This document shows, piece after piece, positions 48,957-57,503 of a stretch of 64,000 nt of DNA. Under the pieces are notes generated by a model. It had not been told where the DNA came from. It was given only the letters and a program-made list of their open reading frames with translations, and made no database searches. The DNA comes from Holophagaceae bacterium (GTDB lineage: Bacteria > Acidobacteriota > Holophagae > Holophagales > Holophagaceae). Where the stretch lies: the NCBI GenBank assembly GCA_016710635.1, contig JADJVL010000028.1, forward strand, positions 1 through 64,000. Direction: 5' to 3'. Within the stretch, counting starts at the first letter, position 1. The number at the start of each line of letters is the position of its first letter. A program made the position numbers and the translations under genes.

Positions 48957-51900
48957 TCAGGGTGCCACGAAGGTCAAAGGCCCGTTCACCACCACGATGT
49001 CCCAGTAGTAGTTGAAGGGCACCTTGTGGGCGTTGTTCACGTTCACACCGCCGGGCAGCATCCGCATGGTGGCCGAAGCGGTCTTGATGGCGTCCATCCA
49101 GTCCGGCCGGCTGAGGGCGCGTGCGCCCGCAGGGGGATGGTTCTTCAGGATGGACCTCACACCGTAGACGATGAGCGACGCAGTGCCGGCCGTCGGGCGG
49201 AGTTCCAGGGGGATGTCGAACCAGCAATAGCCCGGCGCGACCTTGTCCGTGCCGCCAGGAGCCGGGCCATCCGCGGCCGTGCGGCCAGAAGGCAGGTAGG
49301 TCCTGGCGTCCGTAAGGATCAGATCGGAAGTCGACTGGGCGGCGACAGGAAAGTTCCCGGGGAGGAGGAAGTGCTGGGTGGAGGTCGTCCGCAACTCGAC
49401 CACCCAGAAATCAGGCGCGACCGGATTGCCGCTGCCATCCACCGTTGGGTTGTACCAGGTGACCCGGTAGCCGCCGGTCAGGCTGCCCGTCAGGGCGCCC
49501 ATGGCGGTGCGGCCGCGCTTGTCCACCACCGTATCGAGGGGCGGTGCGAAGCCGAAGACCTGGACCGCGTCGGTTGCGGATCCGGTCACAGTCAGAGGTG
49601 GCTGGGCCGTCAGGTCGTCCGCCAACCAGGTGCGGCTGATGGCCGAACCAGAGGCGCTGTTGTAGTAGGGCGCATAGGCGGCCCAGAAGAACCGGCCTAC
49701 GCCCGTGCTGCTGGGAGTCCCGCCGTTCACCGCTACTGGAGAGGAGGCGTCAAAGCCAGGCCCGCCGCGGGCCGTGAGGTTGAAGGCCGAATTGTCCGGG
49801 GCGATGCCGCTCAGGCTGGGCCAGGCGGCCGGGGTGCTGTGCCGGAAATAGGGGAACGTGCTGATGTCCGTCGCCCAGGAGAGCGAGGCCTGGTTGAGCA
49901 CGAACGGACGAGCCCAGACCTTCGACCAGAGGTACTCGGACATGGAGAACACGGTCCGAGTCGGTGCGAAGAAATAGGCGCGGTTCTGGTAGGGGCTCCG
50001 GTCCGGATCATTGGCATCGTAGGGGATCGCGAAGCCATCGATGCCGCCCTTGAAGGGAAGCACTCCTGGGACACCGTAGACGGCCTGGGAGAAGAGCGTG
50101 GCCACCGCCGGATCCATCGCCGTGGGGTTCAGCAATGATGTCGTGCTGGGATTGGTCGAGCCGGAAAGGGTGATGTCGTAGGGATCGGTCACGCCGCCGG
50201 GGATGCGGAAGGCCTGGAAGGCCGTCGCGGCGAAAGTGTCCGCATTCGCGCTATCAGCGATGTATTTGGGGCCGTCCAGGACGAAACCCATGTTGCCGGG
50301 ATTGCCTGAGGTCGTCGTGGGATCAGGGGGGAGTTCCGCCAGGCTGCTGGTGGCCGGGGCGAGCAGGAACCCGAGCCATTCGGCGAAGGTCTGGTTGGCT
50401 CGCAGCCCGGAGAACGAGTAGATGAGGTTATTGCTCTGGACCCACTGATTGAGGGCACCGAGGGAATCCGACGAATCCAGGGGGATGGCCAGACGGTCCA
50501 GCCACCGGGTGTTCGGAGGGGTGGTGCCAATCAGGAGATCCGAGTTGACGAAGCCCTGGATCCGGCGCTGGGTCGCAGCCGAGTTCTCTGGAGCAAAGCC
50601 CTCCCCGGTCACGATGCGGAGGGTCGGGTTGAACGGACTGCTGGAATTCTCGAACCCGAAACTGGAGCGGGTGAGGTTGACCACGGTGCCCAGGGTCGGG
50701 TCCGCGAAGGGGCCCGTCGGCGCGTTGGGGACGCGCATCAGGTAGCCCGTCGTGTCGGCGCCAAAGCCCGGGATCTGGACGTAGAAGGGGAGGTTGGAGC
50801 GGACTGGGACCTGCGCCTGCGCCTGCCCGGAGGTGTCCGAGATCGCGTAGGTGTTCGACAACCCGTCCTGGAACAGGGTCATGACCGCACCGAGGCCGTT
50901 GGCCGCGGACCGGGCCGGAGTCAGGCTGGCGACGGCATTGTTGTCCGCCTTCAACCGGTACAGAAGGGCGATGTTGAAGCTCTGGGTGTTGGTGCCGTCC
51001 ACCACGACCCACTTGCGGTAGGACTTCTTGTTGGCGCCGGGGGCGTTGGCGGAGGATCGGCCGAAGGCGTCCGTAGCCTTGAACTCCACCAGGTAGGCGA
51101 CGATGGATCCCGGATTGGCGGAGAAGACCACCTCACCTGGGGTAAGCAGGCTTGAAGTGGCGGGGACGCCGCCCTGGAAGGTCCAGGAATAGGTGAGGGT
51201 TCCGTCGCCGCTGCCGGGGACCGTGGCGGTGCCGTCGAAGCGGATCTTCCCACCGCTGGGGATGACCACCAGGTCGGGATCATTGCTGCCGGGAGGATTG
51301 AAGAGGCCGATACCACTGTTGCTGGGCAGTTCCGTGGGGGTCGGCAGGGTGCCGCTGGCCTGGGGGGTGGTGATGGTGGCCGTGGGGAACGCGTTGTAGG
51401 TGACGTTGAAGGTGCGGGTCTGCTCGATGGCCGAGCCGTTCACCGAACGGCTGTCCGTGGCGTTCACGCGCACCAGGACGGCCTGCGTCGAACTCGTGAA
51501 GGCGTCAGGGAAGGTGTGGGTGAGGGTCTGGGGGGAGCCGGTGGCCGTGGCCGCGGCCGTGCCGGTAGTCACCGGAGTGCCATCGCCCCAGTCCACCGTG
51601 TAGGTCAGGGTGTCGCCATCCAGGTCCGTCAGCGTGAATCCGAGGGTGACCGCCTTGGAGGTGAAGGCCGAAACCGTGGTGCTGGATGGGTTCGTGATGG
51701 TGATAGTGGGCCGGTTGTTCGCGCTGGAAAGAGTGTTGATGGTGATCTGGGGTCCAGGGACCTCGTCGCTGCTCACCCCGAGGGAATCCGTGACCTTGAC
51801 CGTTGGTGTCGCGACTCGGGTCCCCGCCGTGGCGGATCCGTTGTAGCGCACCGTGAACGAGTAGCTTCCCCCGCCGTTGGCGGTGGACTGGGTGATGGCC

Positions 51901-52472
51901 GCATTGGCGTCGCCAGGATTGAAGGCAACATTGGCGAGACCAATGGTGCCGGCCCCCGTGGAAGCGACCTGGACCGTGAAGGCGATGTTCACCCCGCCTC
52001 CGGGATCCGCCTGGGCCGTCAGGTTCGTGGTCGGATTGGTGAAGGCGACCGTGATGGGGGAGGCCGCGGCGTCCACATCCACGGCACCCAGGAAATACTC
52101 GCCGGGGAGATTGGTCGTGTCGTAGGCGCGGACCTTGACGGACTGGGTCCCAGAGAGGGTGAAGCTGTGCTTGACCGTGGGGACGGTCGTCAGAACCGTC
52201 TGTCCCGAGGTATCGCCGAAATCCCATTCGTATTTGGTGATGCTGTCGCCAATGTCCGGATCCGAAGCCGTGGCCTGGAAGGTATAGACACCGTAACGCT
52301 TGAGCGTTTCGTCACCCGGCGAATAGGTCACCAGGGTGACGGTTGGAAGGGTGTTCCCCCTCCGCACGCCGCCGTCGCCGCCAACTTTTGATCCTCCGCC
52401 GTTGCAACCGGCAAGGATCGCCCCAAGGACGATGGGGAGGGCTTTCAGCAGGAAGTCATTCCTTTGCCGCAT
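48957..52472 (-). CDS. Large PKD-domain lipoprotein, unknown function
   Basis: 1,171 residues from ATG 52472, with GAGG six bases upstream; the frame is open to 52505. The lipobox is in IVLGAILAGCNGGG. PKD/Ig-like domains follow: YTFQATASDPDIGDSITKYEWDFGD (about 50-130), a cohesin-like FTVQVASTGAGTIGLANVAF stretch, LGFTLTDLDGDTLTYTVDWGDGTP, and TLTYSWTFQGGVPATSS. The C-terminal ~600 residues (with WLDRLAIPLDSSDSLG, FFAPTRTVFSMSEYLWSK, GYRVTWYNPTVDGSGNP) match no family I know. The codon usage is less extreme in GC than the Ig-repeat genes. It is probably surface exposed, perhaps with the barrel protein downstream. Confidence 0.8.
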   Translation of the reverse strand: MRQRNDFLLKALPIVLGAILAGCNGGGSKVGGDGGVRRGNTLPTVTLVTYSPGDETLKRYGVYTFQATASDPDIGDSITKYEWDFGDTSGQTVLTTVPTVKHSFTLSGTQSVKVRAYDTTNLPGEYFLGAVDVDAAASPITVAFTNPTTNLTAQADPGGGVNIAFTVQVASTGAGTIGLANVAFNPGDANAAITQSTANGGGSYSFTVRYNGSATAGTRVATPTVKVTDSLGVSSDEVPGPQITINTLSSANNRPTITITNPSSTTVSAFTSKAVTLGFTLTDLDGDTLTYTVDWGDGTPVTTGTAAATATGSPQTLTHTFPDAFTSSTQAVLVRVNATDSRSVNGSAIEQTRTFNVTYNAFPTATITTPQASGTLPTPTELPSNSGIGLFNPPGSNDPDLVVIPSGGKIRFDGTATVPGSGDGTLTYSWTFQGGVPATSSLLTPGEVVFSANPGSIVAYLVEFKATDAFGRSSANAPGANKKSYRKWVVVDGTNTQSFNIALLYRLKADNNAVASLTPARSAANGLGAVMTLFQDGLSNTYAISDTSGQAQAQVPVRSNLPFYVQIPGFGADTTGYLMRVPNAPTGPFADPTLGTVVNLTRSSFGFENSSSPFNPTLRIVTGEGFAPENSAATQRRIQGFVNSDLLIGTTPPNTRWLDRLAIPLDSSDSLGALNQWVQSNNLIYSFSGLRANQTFAEWLGFLLAPATSSLAELPPDPTTTSGNPGNMGFVLDGPKYIADSANADTFAATAFQAFRIPGGVTDPYDITLSGSTNPSTTSLLNPTAMDPAVATLFSQAVYGVPGVLPFKGGIDGFAIPYDANDPDRSPYQNRAYFFAPTRTVFSMSEYLWSKVWARPFVLNQASLSWATDISTFPYFRHSTPAAWPSLSGIAPDNSAFNLTARGGPGFDASSPVAVNGGTPSSTGVGRFFWAAYAPYYNSASGSAISRTWLADDLTAQPPLTVTGSATDAVQVFGFAPPLDTVVDKRGRTAMGALTGSLTGGYRVTWYNPTVDGSGNPVAPDFWVVELRTTSTQHFLLPGNFPVAAQSTSDLILTDARTYLPSGRTAADGPAPGGTDKVAPGYCWFDIPLELRPTAGTASLIVYGVRSILKNHPPAGARALSRPDWMDAIKTASATMRMLPGGVNVNNAHKVPFNYYWDIVVVNGPLTFVAP

Positions 52473-52525
52473 ATAGGCCTCGGTGGGAATGGGAGAGAAA
52501 ATCACTCGAAGGACTGGTGATTACA

Positions 52526-52554
52526 TAGATAGACATGGGGTAAGCGTTCGTCAA
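52526..52554 (-). promoter_or_regulatory. Sigma-70-like promoter for the PKD lipoprotein
   Basis: On the minus strand TTGACG (52554-52549), a 17-bp spacer and TATCTA (52531-52526) precede the gene by about 54 bp. The surrounding 52506-52600 stretch is AT-rich for this genome. The rest of the 52506-52756 gap shows no gene. Confidence 0.55.
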
Positions 52555-52756
52555 TCCTAGCACATTCATAAGTTGCTTTGGATTTATTCCGCAATGGCGC
52601 TCCCTGATCGGTCCTTCCTCGACCCACCCCCCACTCGCGTGGAGGGACAGCACAGGGATGAATGGGTCGGTAGTTTGACCCGCGGGAGACCATGGGAACC
52701 GATCAAAGCAAGGTTCAGACCATCTTAGGGTTTCTGACGACGGAGAATCGCCCGGC

Positions 52757-53566
52757 TCAACCTTGGATCCAAACTGGCGTTTCGCCCAGGAGTCGGGAAA
52801 CCGCCTCCCGACCCCGTGGGCCCGGATCCACGGTGAACGCGTTGACCCAGCCCCGGACGTACCGGCTGACCATCTCCCGATCCATCCCCCTGCCAAAGGA
52901 TTGGGCGTAGTCGACGCTCTCGTCATGGCGCGCCATGGCCATCTCCACGCTTCGGCGCATGAGGACCGCGAAGCGGGCCTTCAGGTCGGGGGCGAGGTCG
53001 CGGCGGATCGCATTCCCTCCCATGGGCAGGGGCAGGTCGTGGATGTCCTTCCACCACTTCCCGAGGTCCACCAGCAGGTGCAGGCCCAATTCCCCGTACT
53101 GGAGCTGGCTCTCGTGGATGAGCAGGCCCGCCTCCGAACGGCCTTCGGCCACCGAGGGCAGGATCTGGTCGAAGGGCATGACTTCGATCCTCGGCTCGAA
53201 GCCCAGACCGTCGCCAAGGCGGCGCAGGGCCAGGTAGGCGCTGGTCCGGAGTCCAGGGACGGCGATCGTCAGATCCGCCCACGCCGTCCGGGGAACCGTC
53301 TTTCGGGCCACCACCACCGGACCGGTGCCCTCCTGGATGCTGGAGCCCGCGGTCAACAGATCGTAGCGGTCCCGGATCGCTGGATAGGCGCCAAAGCTGA
53401 TGGCGGTGACGTCGTACCGGGATTCCGAGGCCCGGGCGTTGAGCTGCTCAATGTCCTCCCGGATGAAGTCCAGCTCGAAGCCTTCCGGGTCCAGCCAGCC
53501 CAGGGCCAGGGGCGCCATCATGTAGGCGTCGTCGCTGTCGGGGCTGTGGGCGACGGTGAAGCGCAT
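52757..53566 (-). CDS. mqnD: 1,4-dihydroxy-6-naphthoate synthase (futalosine menaquinone pathway)
   Basis: 269 residues. MqnD converts cyclic dehypoxanthine futalosine to 1,4-dihydroxy-6-naphthoate. It has a periplasmic-binding-protein fold with the family opening FTVAHSPDSDDAYMMAPLALG, FIREDIEQLNARA, ISFGAYPAI, SSIQEGTGPVVVAR, AVPGLRTSAYLAL, LIHESQLQYGELGLHLLVDLG, and the catalytic-type LPLPMGGNAIRRD. The start ATG 53566 overlaps the flavin reductase stop (TGATG). No other mqn gene is in the window. It is the last gene of a four-gene leftward operon. This points to menaquinone made by the futalosine route. Confidence 0.93.
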   Translation of the reverse strand: MRFTVAHSPDSDDAYMMAPLALGWLDPEGFELDFIREDIEQLNARASESRYDVTAISFGAYPAIRDRYDLLTAGSSIQEGTGPVVVARKTVPRTAWADLTIAVPGLRTSAYLALRRLGDGLGFEPRIEVMPFDQILPSVAEGRSEAGLLIHESQLQYGELGLHLLVDLGKWWKDIHDLPLPMGGNAIRRDLAPDLKARFAVLMRRSVEMAMARHDESVDYAQSFGRGMDREMVSRYVRGWVNAFTVDPGPRGREAVSRLLGETPVWIQG

Positions 53567-54054
53567 CAGTAGCCGAACCCGTTCTTCCGGACGTGGATGT
53601 AGGGTTTGGCGTCGGCGTTCAACACCTCGCCGCCCACCACCTCGCCGATGTGCACCAGGTGATCGCCCCCGGCATCCAGCACCTTCACCCATTTCAGGAC
53701 GAGGTGGGCGAAGCCGTTGGCGAAGACCGGGGCCGGGGCGCCGTCCATCAGGGTTTCCGGATCCTCGGCCCAGGGGTCCACCCCGGGCTCGAAGCCCTTG
53801 CCGTACCGCTTCAGGCTCCCGAAATCCCCTTCGGCCAGGAGGTTGAGCGCGAAATGGCCGCTGCCCTCCATCAGGGCCTCGATGGGCCGGCCCGCCTTGA
53901 TGCAGACCGCCACCAGGGGCGGCTCGAAGCTGATCTGCTGGAACCAGGAGGCGAGGAAGCCGGTGCGCGCGCCGCCATGCTGGGCCGTGGCGATGGCGAG
54001 CCCGCTGGGCACCTTGCCCAGGGCGGGGCCCGCCTGTTCCTTGAAATCGGTCAT
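53566..54054 (-). CDS. Flavin reductase-like FMN-binding protein
   Basis: 162 residues; AAGGAG sits ahead of the ATG. It shows the flavin-reductase-like split-barrel pattern: KVPSGLAIATAQHGG, TGFLASWFQQISFEPPLVAVCIK (FMN-binding strand), HFALNLLAEGD, and the C-terminal HLVHIGEVVGGEVLN. These bind FMN and reduce it with NAD(P)H, feeding oxygenases or acting alone. No partner oxygenase is near. It overlaps mqnD by TGATG and follows the TPR gene by 28 bp, so it is in the SafE-TPR-reductase-mqnD operon. A link to quinone metabolism is only suggested by position. Confidence 0.88.
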   Translation of the reverse strand: MTDFKEQAGPALGKVPSGLAIATAQHGGARTGFLASWFQQISFEPPLVAVCIKAGRPIEALMEGSGHFALNLLAEGDFGSLKRYGKGFEPGVDPWAEDPETLMDGAPAPVFANGFAHLVLKWVKVLDAGGDHLVHIGEVVGGEVLNADAKPYIHVRKNGFGY

Positions 54055-54082
54055 GGCTGCTCCTTGGTGGCTAGCGGGGTGG

Positions 54083-54595
54083 CTAGCTGGTGCGGGCTTC
54101 CTTCGGGTCCTGGGCGGTCAGCTTCTCCTGGACCCGGCGCAGCGCCTTGGCCGCGAGGGCGTAGCCCGGATTGGATTCGAGAGCCTGGCCGAAGTGCTGC
54201 CGGGCCAGATCCAGCTGCCCCGCCGCCTCGAAGATGCGGCCCAGGTTGTAGTGCGGAAAGCAGTAGCTCTCGTAGCGCTTGGCCTTCAGGGCCATCTTCA
54301 GCCAGGGGATCGCGTCCTCGGGCTCGCCCAGTTCAAGGTAGTAGGCGCCGATGTCGTTGTAGGGGTTGCCGAATTCCGGGTCCAGGTCGATGGCCAGATG
54401 GCAGTCCTCGATGGCCCCTTCGAAATCCCGGCCGAAGGATTTGGCCCAGCCCCGGAAGGTGTAGGCCTCCGGCGTGGGCAGGACGGCGAGGCTTTTGTCG
54501 TAAAGCTCGATGGCGCCGTCCACCTCGCCTTTCATATGGAGCTGGTAGGCCTTGCCCATCAACTCCATCGCTTCCTGGCGCTTCTCGTCGCTCAT
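54083..54595 (-). CDS. Small TPR protein
   Basis: 170 residues from ATG 54595; a GTG at 54604 is an alternative with GGAA upstream. It has four TPR motifs (MGKAYQLHMKGEVDGAIELYDKS, YTFRGWAKSFGRDFEGAIEDCH, YNDIGAYYLELGEPEDAIPWLK, YNLGRIFEAAGQLDLARQHFGQ), a scaffold for protein-protein contact. There is no signal peptide, so it is cytoplasmic. It sits between the SafE-like gene (33 bp) and the flavin reductase (28 bp). Confidence 0.85.
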   Translation of the reverse strand: MSDEKRQEAMELMGKAYQLHMKGEVDGAIELYDKSLAVLPTPEAYTFRGWAKSFGRDFEGAIEDCHLAIDLDPEFGNPYNDIGAYYLELGEPEDAIPWLKMALKAKRYESYCFPHYNLGRIFEAAGQLDLARQHFGQALESNPGYALAAKALRRVQEKLTAQDPKEARTS

Positions 54596-54628
54596 GCCCC
54601 TCACCGGTGTTCCACCACTTGTTCCAAC

Positions 54629-55417
54629 CTACGCCTGTCCCTGCAGCCTGAGAAGGTGCACCGCCTGCCAGAGGATGTAAGTCCCCATTCCAGCCACCAG
54701 CACGCCACCCAGTCTCAGCAGCCGGTGCCGCCACGCCTGGCTCAGCTTCGAGCTCGCCAGCCCGAGGCCCATCAGCACGGGCAGGTTGCCAAGCCCAAAG
54801 GCCGCCATCCCCGCCGCGCCCATGCGCCAGGTCCCTGCGTCGAGACTTTTGATCAGCATCATGTAGACAAGACCGCAGGGGATCAGTCCCCAGAGGAGGC
54901 CCAGGAACACCGGGCCGCCCCCGGACTTCAGACCCCGCCCAAGCAGGTTCTGGATCGGTTTGGGAAGGGTCCACTCCATCAGCGCGTCGGCCCGCCTTCC
55001 GAGGGCCATGAACAGTCCCAGCAGGAGCATCAGGAACCCCAGGGCCAGCTTCACGTAGATCTGCCAGGGCCAGGCTTCCGCCGCCAGGAGGGCCTGGCCT
55101 TCCGGGCGGCAGCAGGCATGCATGTCCTCCACGGTCTGCAGCCTGGCGAAGCCGCCGGCGAAGCCGATGGCCGCTCCCAGGAGCGCGTAGGTCGTCACCC
55201 GGCCCAGCTGGAAGGCGAGGTGCCTCGGCCAGAGCCGGCCCCCCAGCCGGGCCTGGCTCATGCCGAAGCTGGCGACGATGGGGCCACACATGCCGGCGCA
55301 ATGCCCGACCGAACCCAGCACGCCCGCCACCCACATCACCAGGAGCCAGGAGGCGGCGTGGGGTTGGTTCAGCCAGGTTTCAAGCATGCGAGGTCCGAAA
55401 CCTTCATCATTTCCCAT
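54629..55417 (-). CDS. SafE/UreH-type membrane protein (metal transport or cytochrome assembly)
   Basis: 262 residues from ATG 55417; an ATG at 55387 is also possible, and neither has a strong RBS. Six membrane segments are evident (WLLVMWVAGVLGSVGH, VTTYALLGAAIGFAGG, YVKLALGFLMLLLGLFMAL, VFLGLLWGLIPCGLVYMML, MGAAGMAAFGLGNLPVLMGLGL, LGGVLVAGMGTYILW). The signature GHCAGMCGPIV with its two Cys and His is typical of the SafE/UreH-like family near cytochrome oxidase or nickel/copper genes. A CC pair (MHACCRPEG) in a loop adds possible ligands. It is first gene of the operon ending in mqnD. Confidence 0.82.
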   Translation of the reverse strand: MGNDEGFGPRMLETWLNQPHAASWLLVMWVAGVLGSVGHCAGMCGPIVASFGMSQARLGGRLWPRHLAFQLGRVTTYALLGAAIGFAGGFARLQTVEDMHACCRPEGQALLAAEAWPWQIYVKLALGFLMLLLGLFMALGRRADALMEWTLPKPIQNLLGRGLKSGGGPVFLGLLWGLIPCGLVYMMLIKSLDAGTWRMGAAGMAAFGLGNLPVLMGLGLASSKLSQAWRHRLLRLGGVLVAGMGTYILWQAVHLLRLQGQA

Positions 55418-55451
55418 CGTCGCGCCGAGGGGAACCGGGGAATACCGGGCG

Positions 55452-55480
55452 TTGGTCAGCTTCCCGCCCACTGGTAAACT
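55452..55480 (+). promoter_or_regulatory. Promoter of pckG
   Basis: TTGGTC (55452-55457), 17-bp spacer, TAAACT (55475-55480), 70 bp before the pckG ATG. The same TAAACTGG string lies 20 bp before the aspS start (21621). It sits in the short divergent gap with the SafE-like gene. Confidence 0.5.
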
Positions 55481-55550
55481 GGCCGTTCCGGCCTGACAAC
55501 CAACGCGGGGCATGCGAGGCCTTGAGGCCCACCCGCGAAGAGGAGAGCCC

Positions 55551-57404
55551 ATGAGCCTTGCCCCAGTCCAAGCCCCCAGCTTCGTCACCAACCCGAAGCT
55601 CCTCGCCTGGGTGGAAGAGGTCGCCCGGCTGTGTGAACCGAAGGACATCCACTGGTGCGACGGCAGCCAGGAGGAATACGACCGGCTCTGCCAGCTGATG
55701 GTGGATTCGGGCACCCTGCGGCGCCTGAACCCGGCAAAGCGCGCCAACTCCTACCTGGCCCTCAGCGATCCCGGCGACGTGGCCCGGGTGGAGGACCGCA
55801 CCTTCGTCTGCCCTCCCCGCAAGGACGACGCGGGCCCCAACAACAACTGGATGGACCCGGCGGAGATGAAGGCCAAGCTGCGGGGCCTCTTCCGGGGCTG
55901 CATGCGGGGCCGCACGATGTACGTGATCCCCTTCAGCATGGGGCCACTGGGCTCGGACATCGCCCACATCGGCGTGGAGATCTCCGATTCCCCCTACGTG
56001 GCCGTGAACATGAAGATCATGACCCGCATGGGCAAGGCCGTCTTCGACGTGCTGGGCGACGGGGACTTCGTACCCTGCCTCCACAGCGTGGGGGCGCCCC
56101 TGGCCGAAGGCCAGCAGGACTCGGCCTGGCCCTGCAACCCCGACAACAAGTACATCTGCCACTTCCCTGAGACCCGCGAGATCTGGTCCTTCGGCAGCGG
56201 CTACGGCGGCAACGCCCTCCTGGGCAAGAAGTGCTTCGCCTTGCGCATCGCGTCCACCATGGCCCGGGACGAGGGCTGGCTCGCCGAGCACATGCTCATC
56301 CTCGGCGTGGAGGATCCCAAGGGCGAGAAGACCTACGTGGCCGCGGCCTTCCCGTCGGCCTGCGGCAAGACAAACTTCGCCATGATCAACGCCCCCGACC
56401 GCTTCAAGGACCACAAGGTCACCACCGTCGGCGACGACATCGCGTGGATCAAGCCCGGCAAGGACGGACGGCTGTATGCCATCAATCCCGAGGCTGGCTT
56501 CTTTGGGGTGGCGCCGGGGACGTCCATGAAGTCGAACCCCAACGCCATGCTGACCATCACGAAGAACACGATTTTCACGAACGTCGCCCTGACCGCCGAT
56601 GGCGACGTGTGGTGGGAGGGCATGACCGACGAGGTGCCGGACGGCCTCACCAACTGGCAGGGGAAACCCCACGACAAGGCCAGCGGCAAGCCCGCCGCCC
56701 ATCCCAACGCCCGCTTCACGGCGCCCGCGGCCCAGTGCCCCACCATCGACCCGAAGTGGGAGGACCCCGCCGGCGTCCCCCTCAGCGCCTTCATGTTCGG
56801 CGGCCGCCGCGCCACCACCGTTCCCCTGGTGGTGCAGGCCCACAATTGGAGCTTCGGCTGCTACGCCGCCGCCACCATCGGCTCGGAAATGACCGCCGCC
56901 GCCGCCGGCAACATCGGGGAAGTGCGCCGGGACCCCTTCGCCATGCTGCCCTTCTGCGGCTACCACATGGGCGACTACTTCAACCACTGGCTCCAGTTCG
57001 GTCGCGAGATCCCCGATCCCCCCCGCATCTTCATCGTCAACTGGTTCCGCAAGGGCCACGACGGCAAGTTCCTCTGGCCCGGCTACGGCGAGAACATGCG
57101 CATCCTGAAGTGGATCGTGGACCGCGTCCACGGGCGCGTGACCTGCGTGGAGACGCCCCTGGGCTGGGTGCCCCGCAAGGAGGACGTGGATCTCGAAGGC
57201 ATCGAAGGCTTCGATCCCGCGAAGTGGGACCAGGTCATGGCCATCGACAAGGATGAATGGCGGCGGGAGCTGCTGCTCCACGAGGAGCTCTTCGAGAAGC
57301 TCTACGACCGCCTGCCCAAGGAGTTCCCGCCCATGCGCCAGCTGCTGCTCTCGGCCCTCTGGCGCACGCGGCGCAAGATGGACGTCCCCCCCAGCCACTT
57401 CTGA
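55551..57404 (+). CDS. pckG: Phosphoenolpyruvate carboxykinase (GTP)
   Basis: 617 residues from ATG 55551 with GGAG five bases upstream. It interconverts oxaloacetate plus GTP with PEP, GDP and CO2: gluconeogenesis, or anaplerosis in reverse. The GTP-type family is clear: CEPKDIHWCDGSQEEYD, RTMYVIPFSMGPLGSDIAHIG, the kinase-1a P-loop AAFPSACGKTNFAM with the active Cys (about 263-275), VGDDIAWIK, MFGGRRATTVPLV and NWFRKGHDGKFLWPGYGEN. The length equals the usual ~600. It is monocistronic with its own promoter, 99 bp ahead of the formate dehydrogenase gene. Confidence 0.97.
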   Translation: MSLAPVQAPSFVTNPKLLAWVEEVARLCEPKDIHWCDGSQEEYDRLCQLMVDSGTLRRLNPAKRANSYLALSDPGDVARVEDRTFVCPPRKDDAGPNNNWMDPAEMKAKLRGLFRGCMRGRTMYVIPFSMGPLGSDIAHIGVEISDSPYVAVNMKIMTRMGKAVFDVLGDGDFVPCLHSVGAPLAEGQQDSAWPCNPDNKYICHFPETREIWSFGSGYGGNALLGKKCFALRIASTMARDEGWLAEHMLILGVEDPKGEKTYVAAAFPSACGKTNFAMINAPDRFKDHKVTTVGDDIAWIKPGKDGRLYAINPEAGFFGVAPGTSMKSNPNAMLTITKNTIFTNVALTADGDVWWEGMTDEVPDGLTNWQGKPHDKASGKPAAHPNARFTAPAAQCPTIDPKWEDPAGVPLSAFMFGGRRATTVPLVVQAHNWSFGCYAAATIGSEMTAAAAGNIGEVRRDPFAMLPFCGYHMGDYFNHWLQFGREIPDPPRIFIVNWFRKGHDGKFLWPGYGENMRILKWIVDRVHGRVTCVETPLGWVPRKEDVDLEGIEGFDPAKWDQVMAIDKDEWRRELLLHEELFEKLYDRLPKEFPPMRQLLLSALWRTRRKMDVPPSHF

Positions 57405-57503
57405 GCGTTCCCGGCACTCGCAAAGGCCCTGCCCAAGCCAAGCGCGGGCGGGGTCTTGCGTTGTGATGGAGGTCGCAGGCTCGGGGCGTCACCTTGAACT
57501 GTC

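Noticed and set aside
54060..54090. Near-duplicate GGTGGCTAGC at the TPR stop
   Set aside because: Only about 10 bp, possibly chance or slippage, with no further structure.
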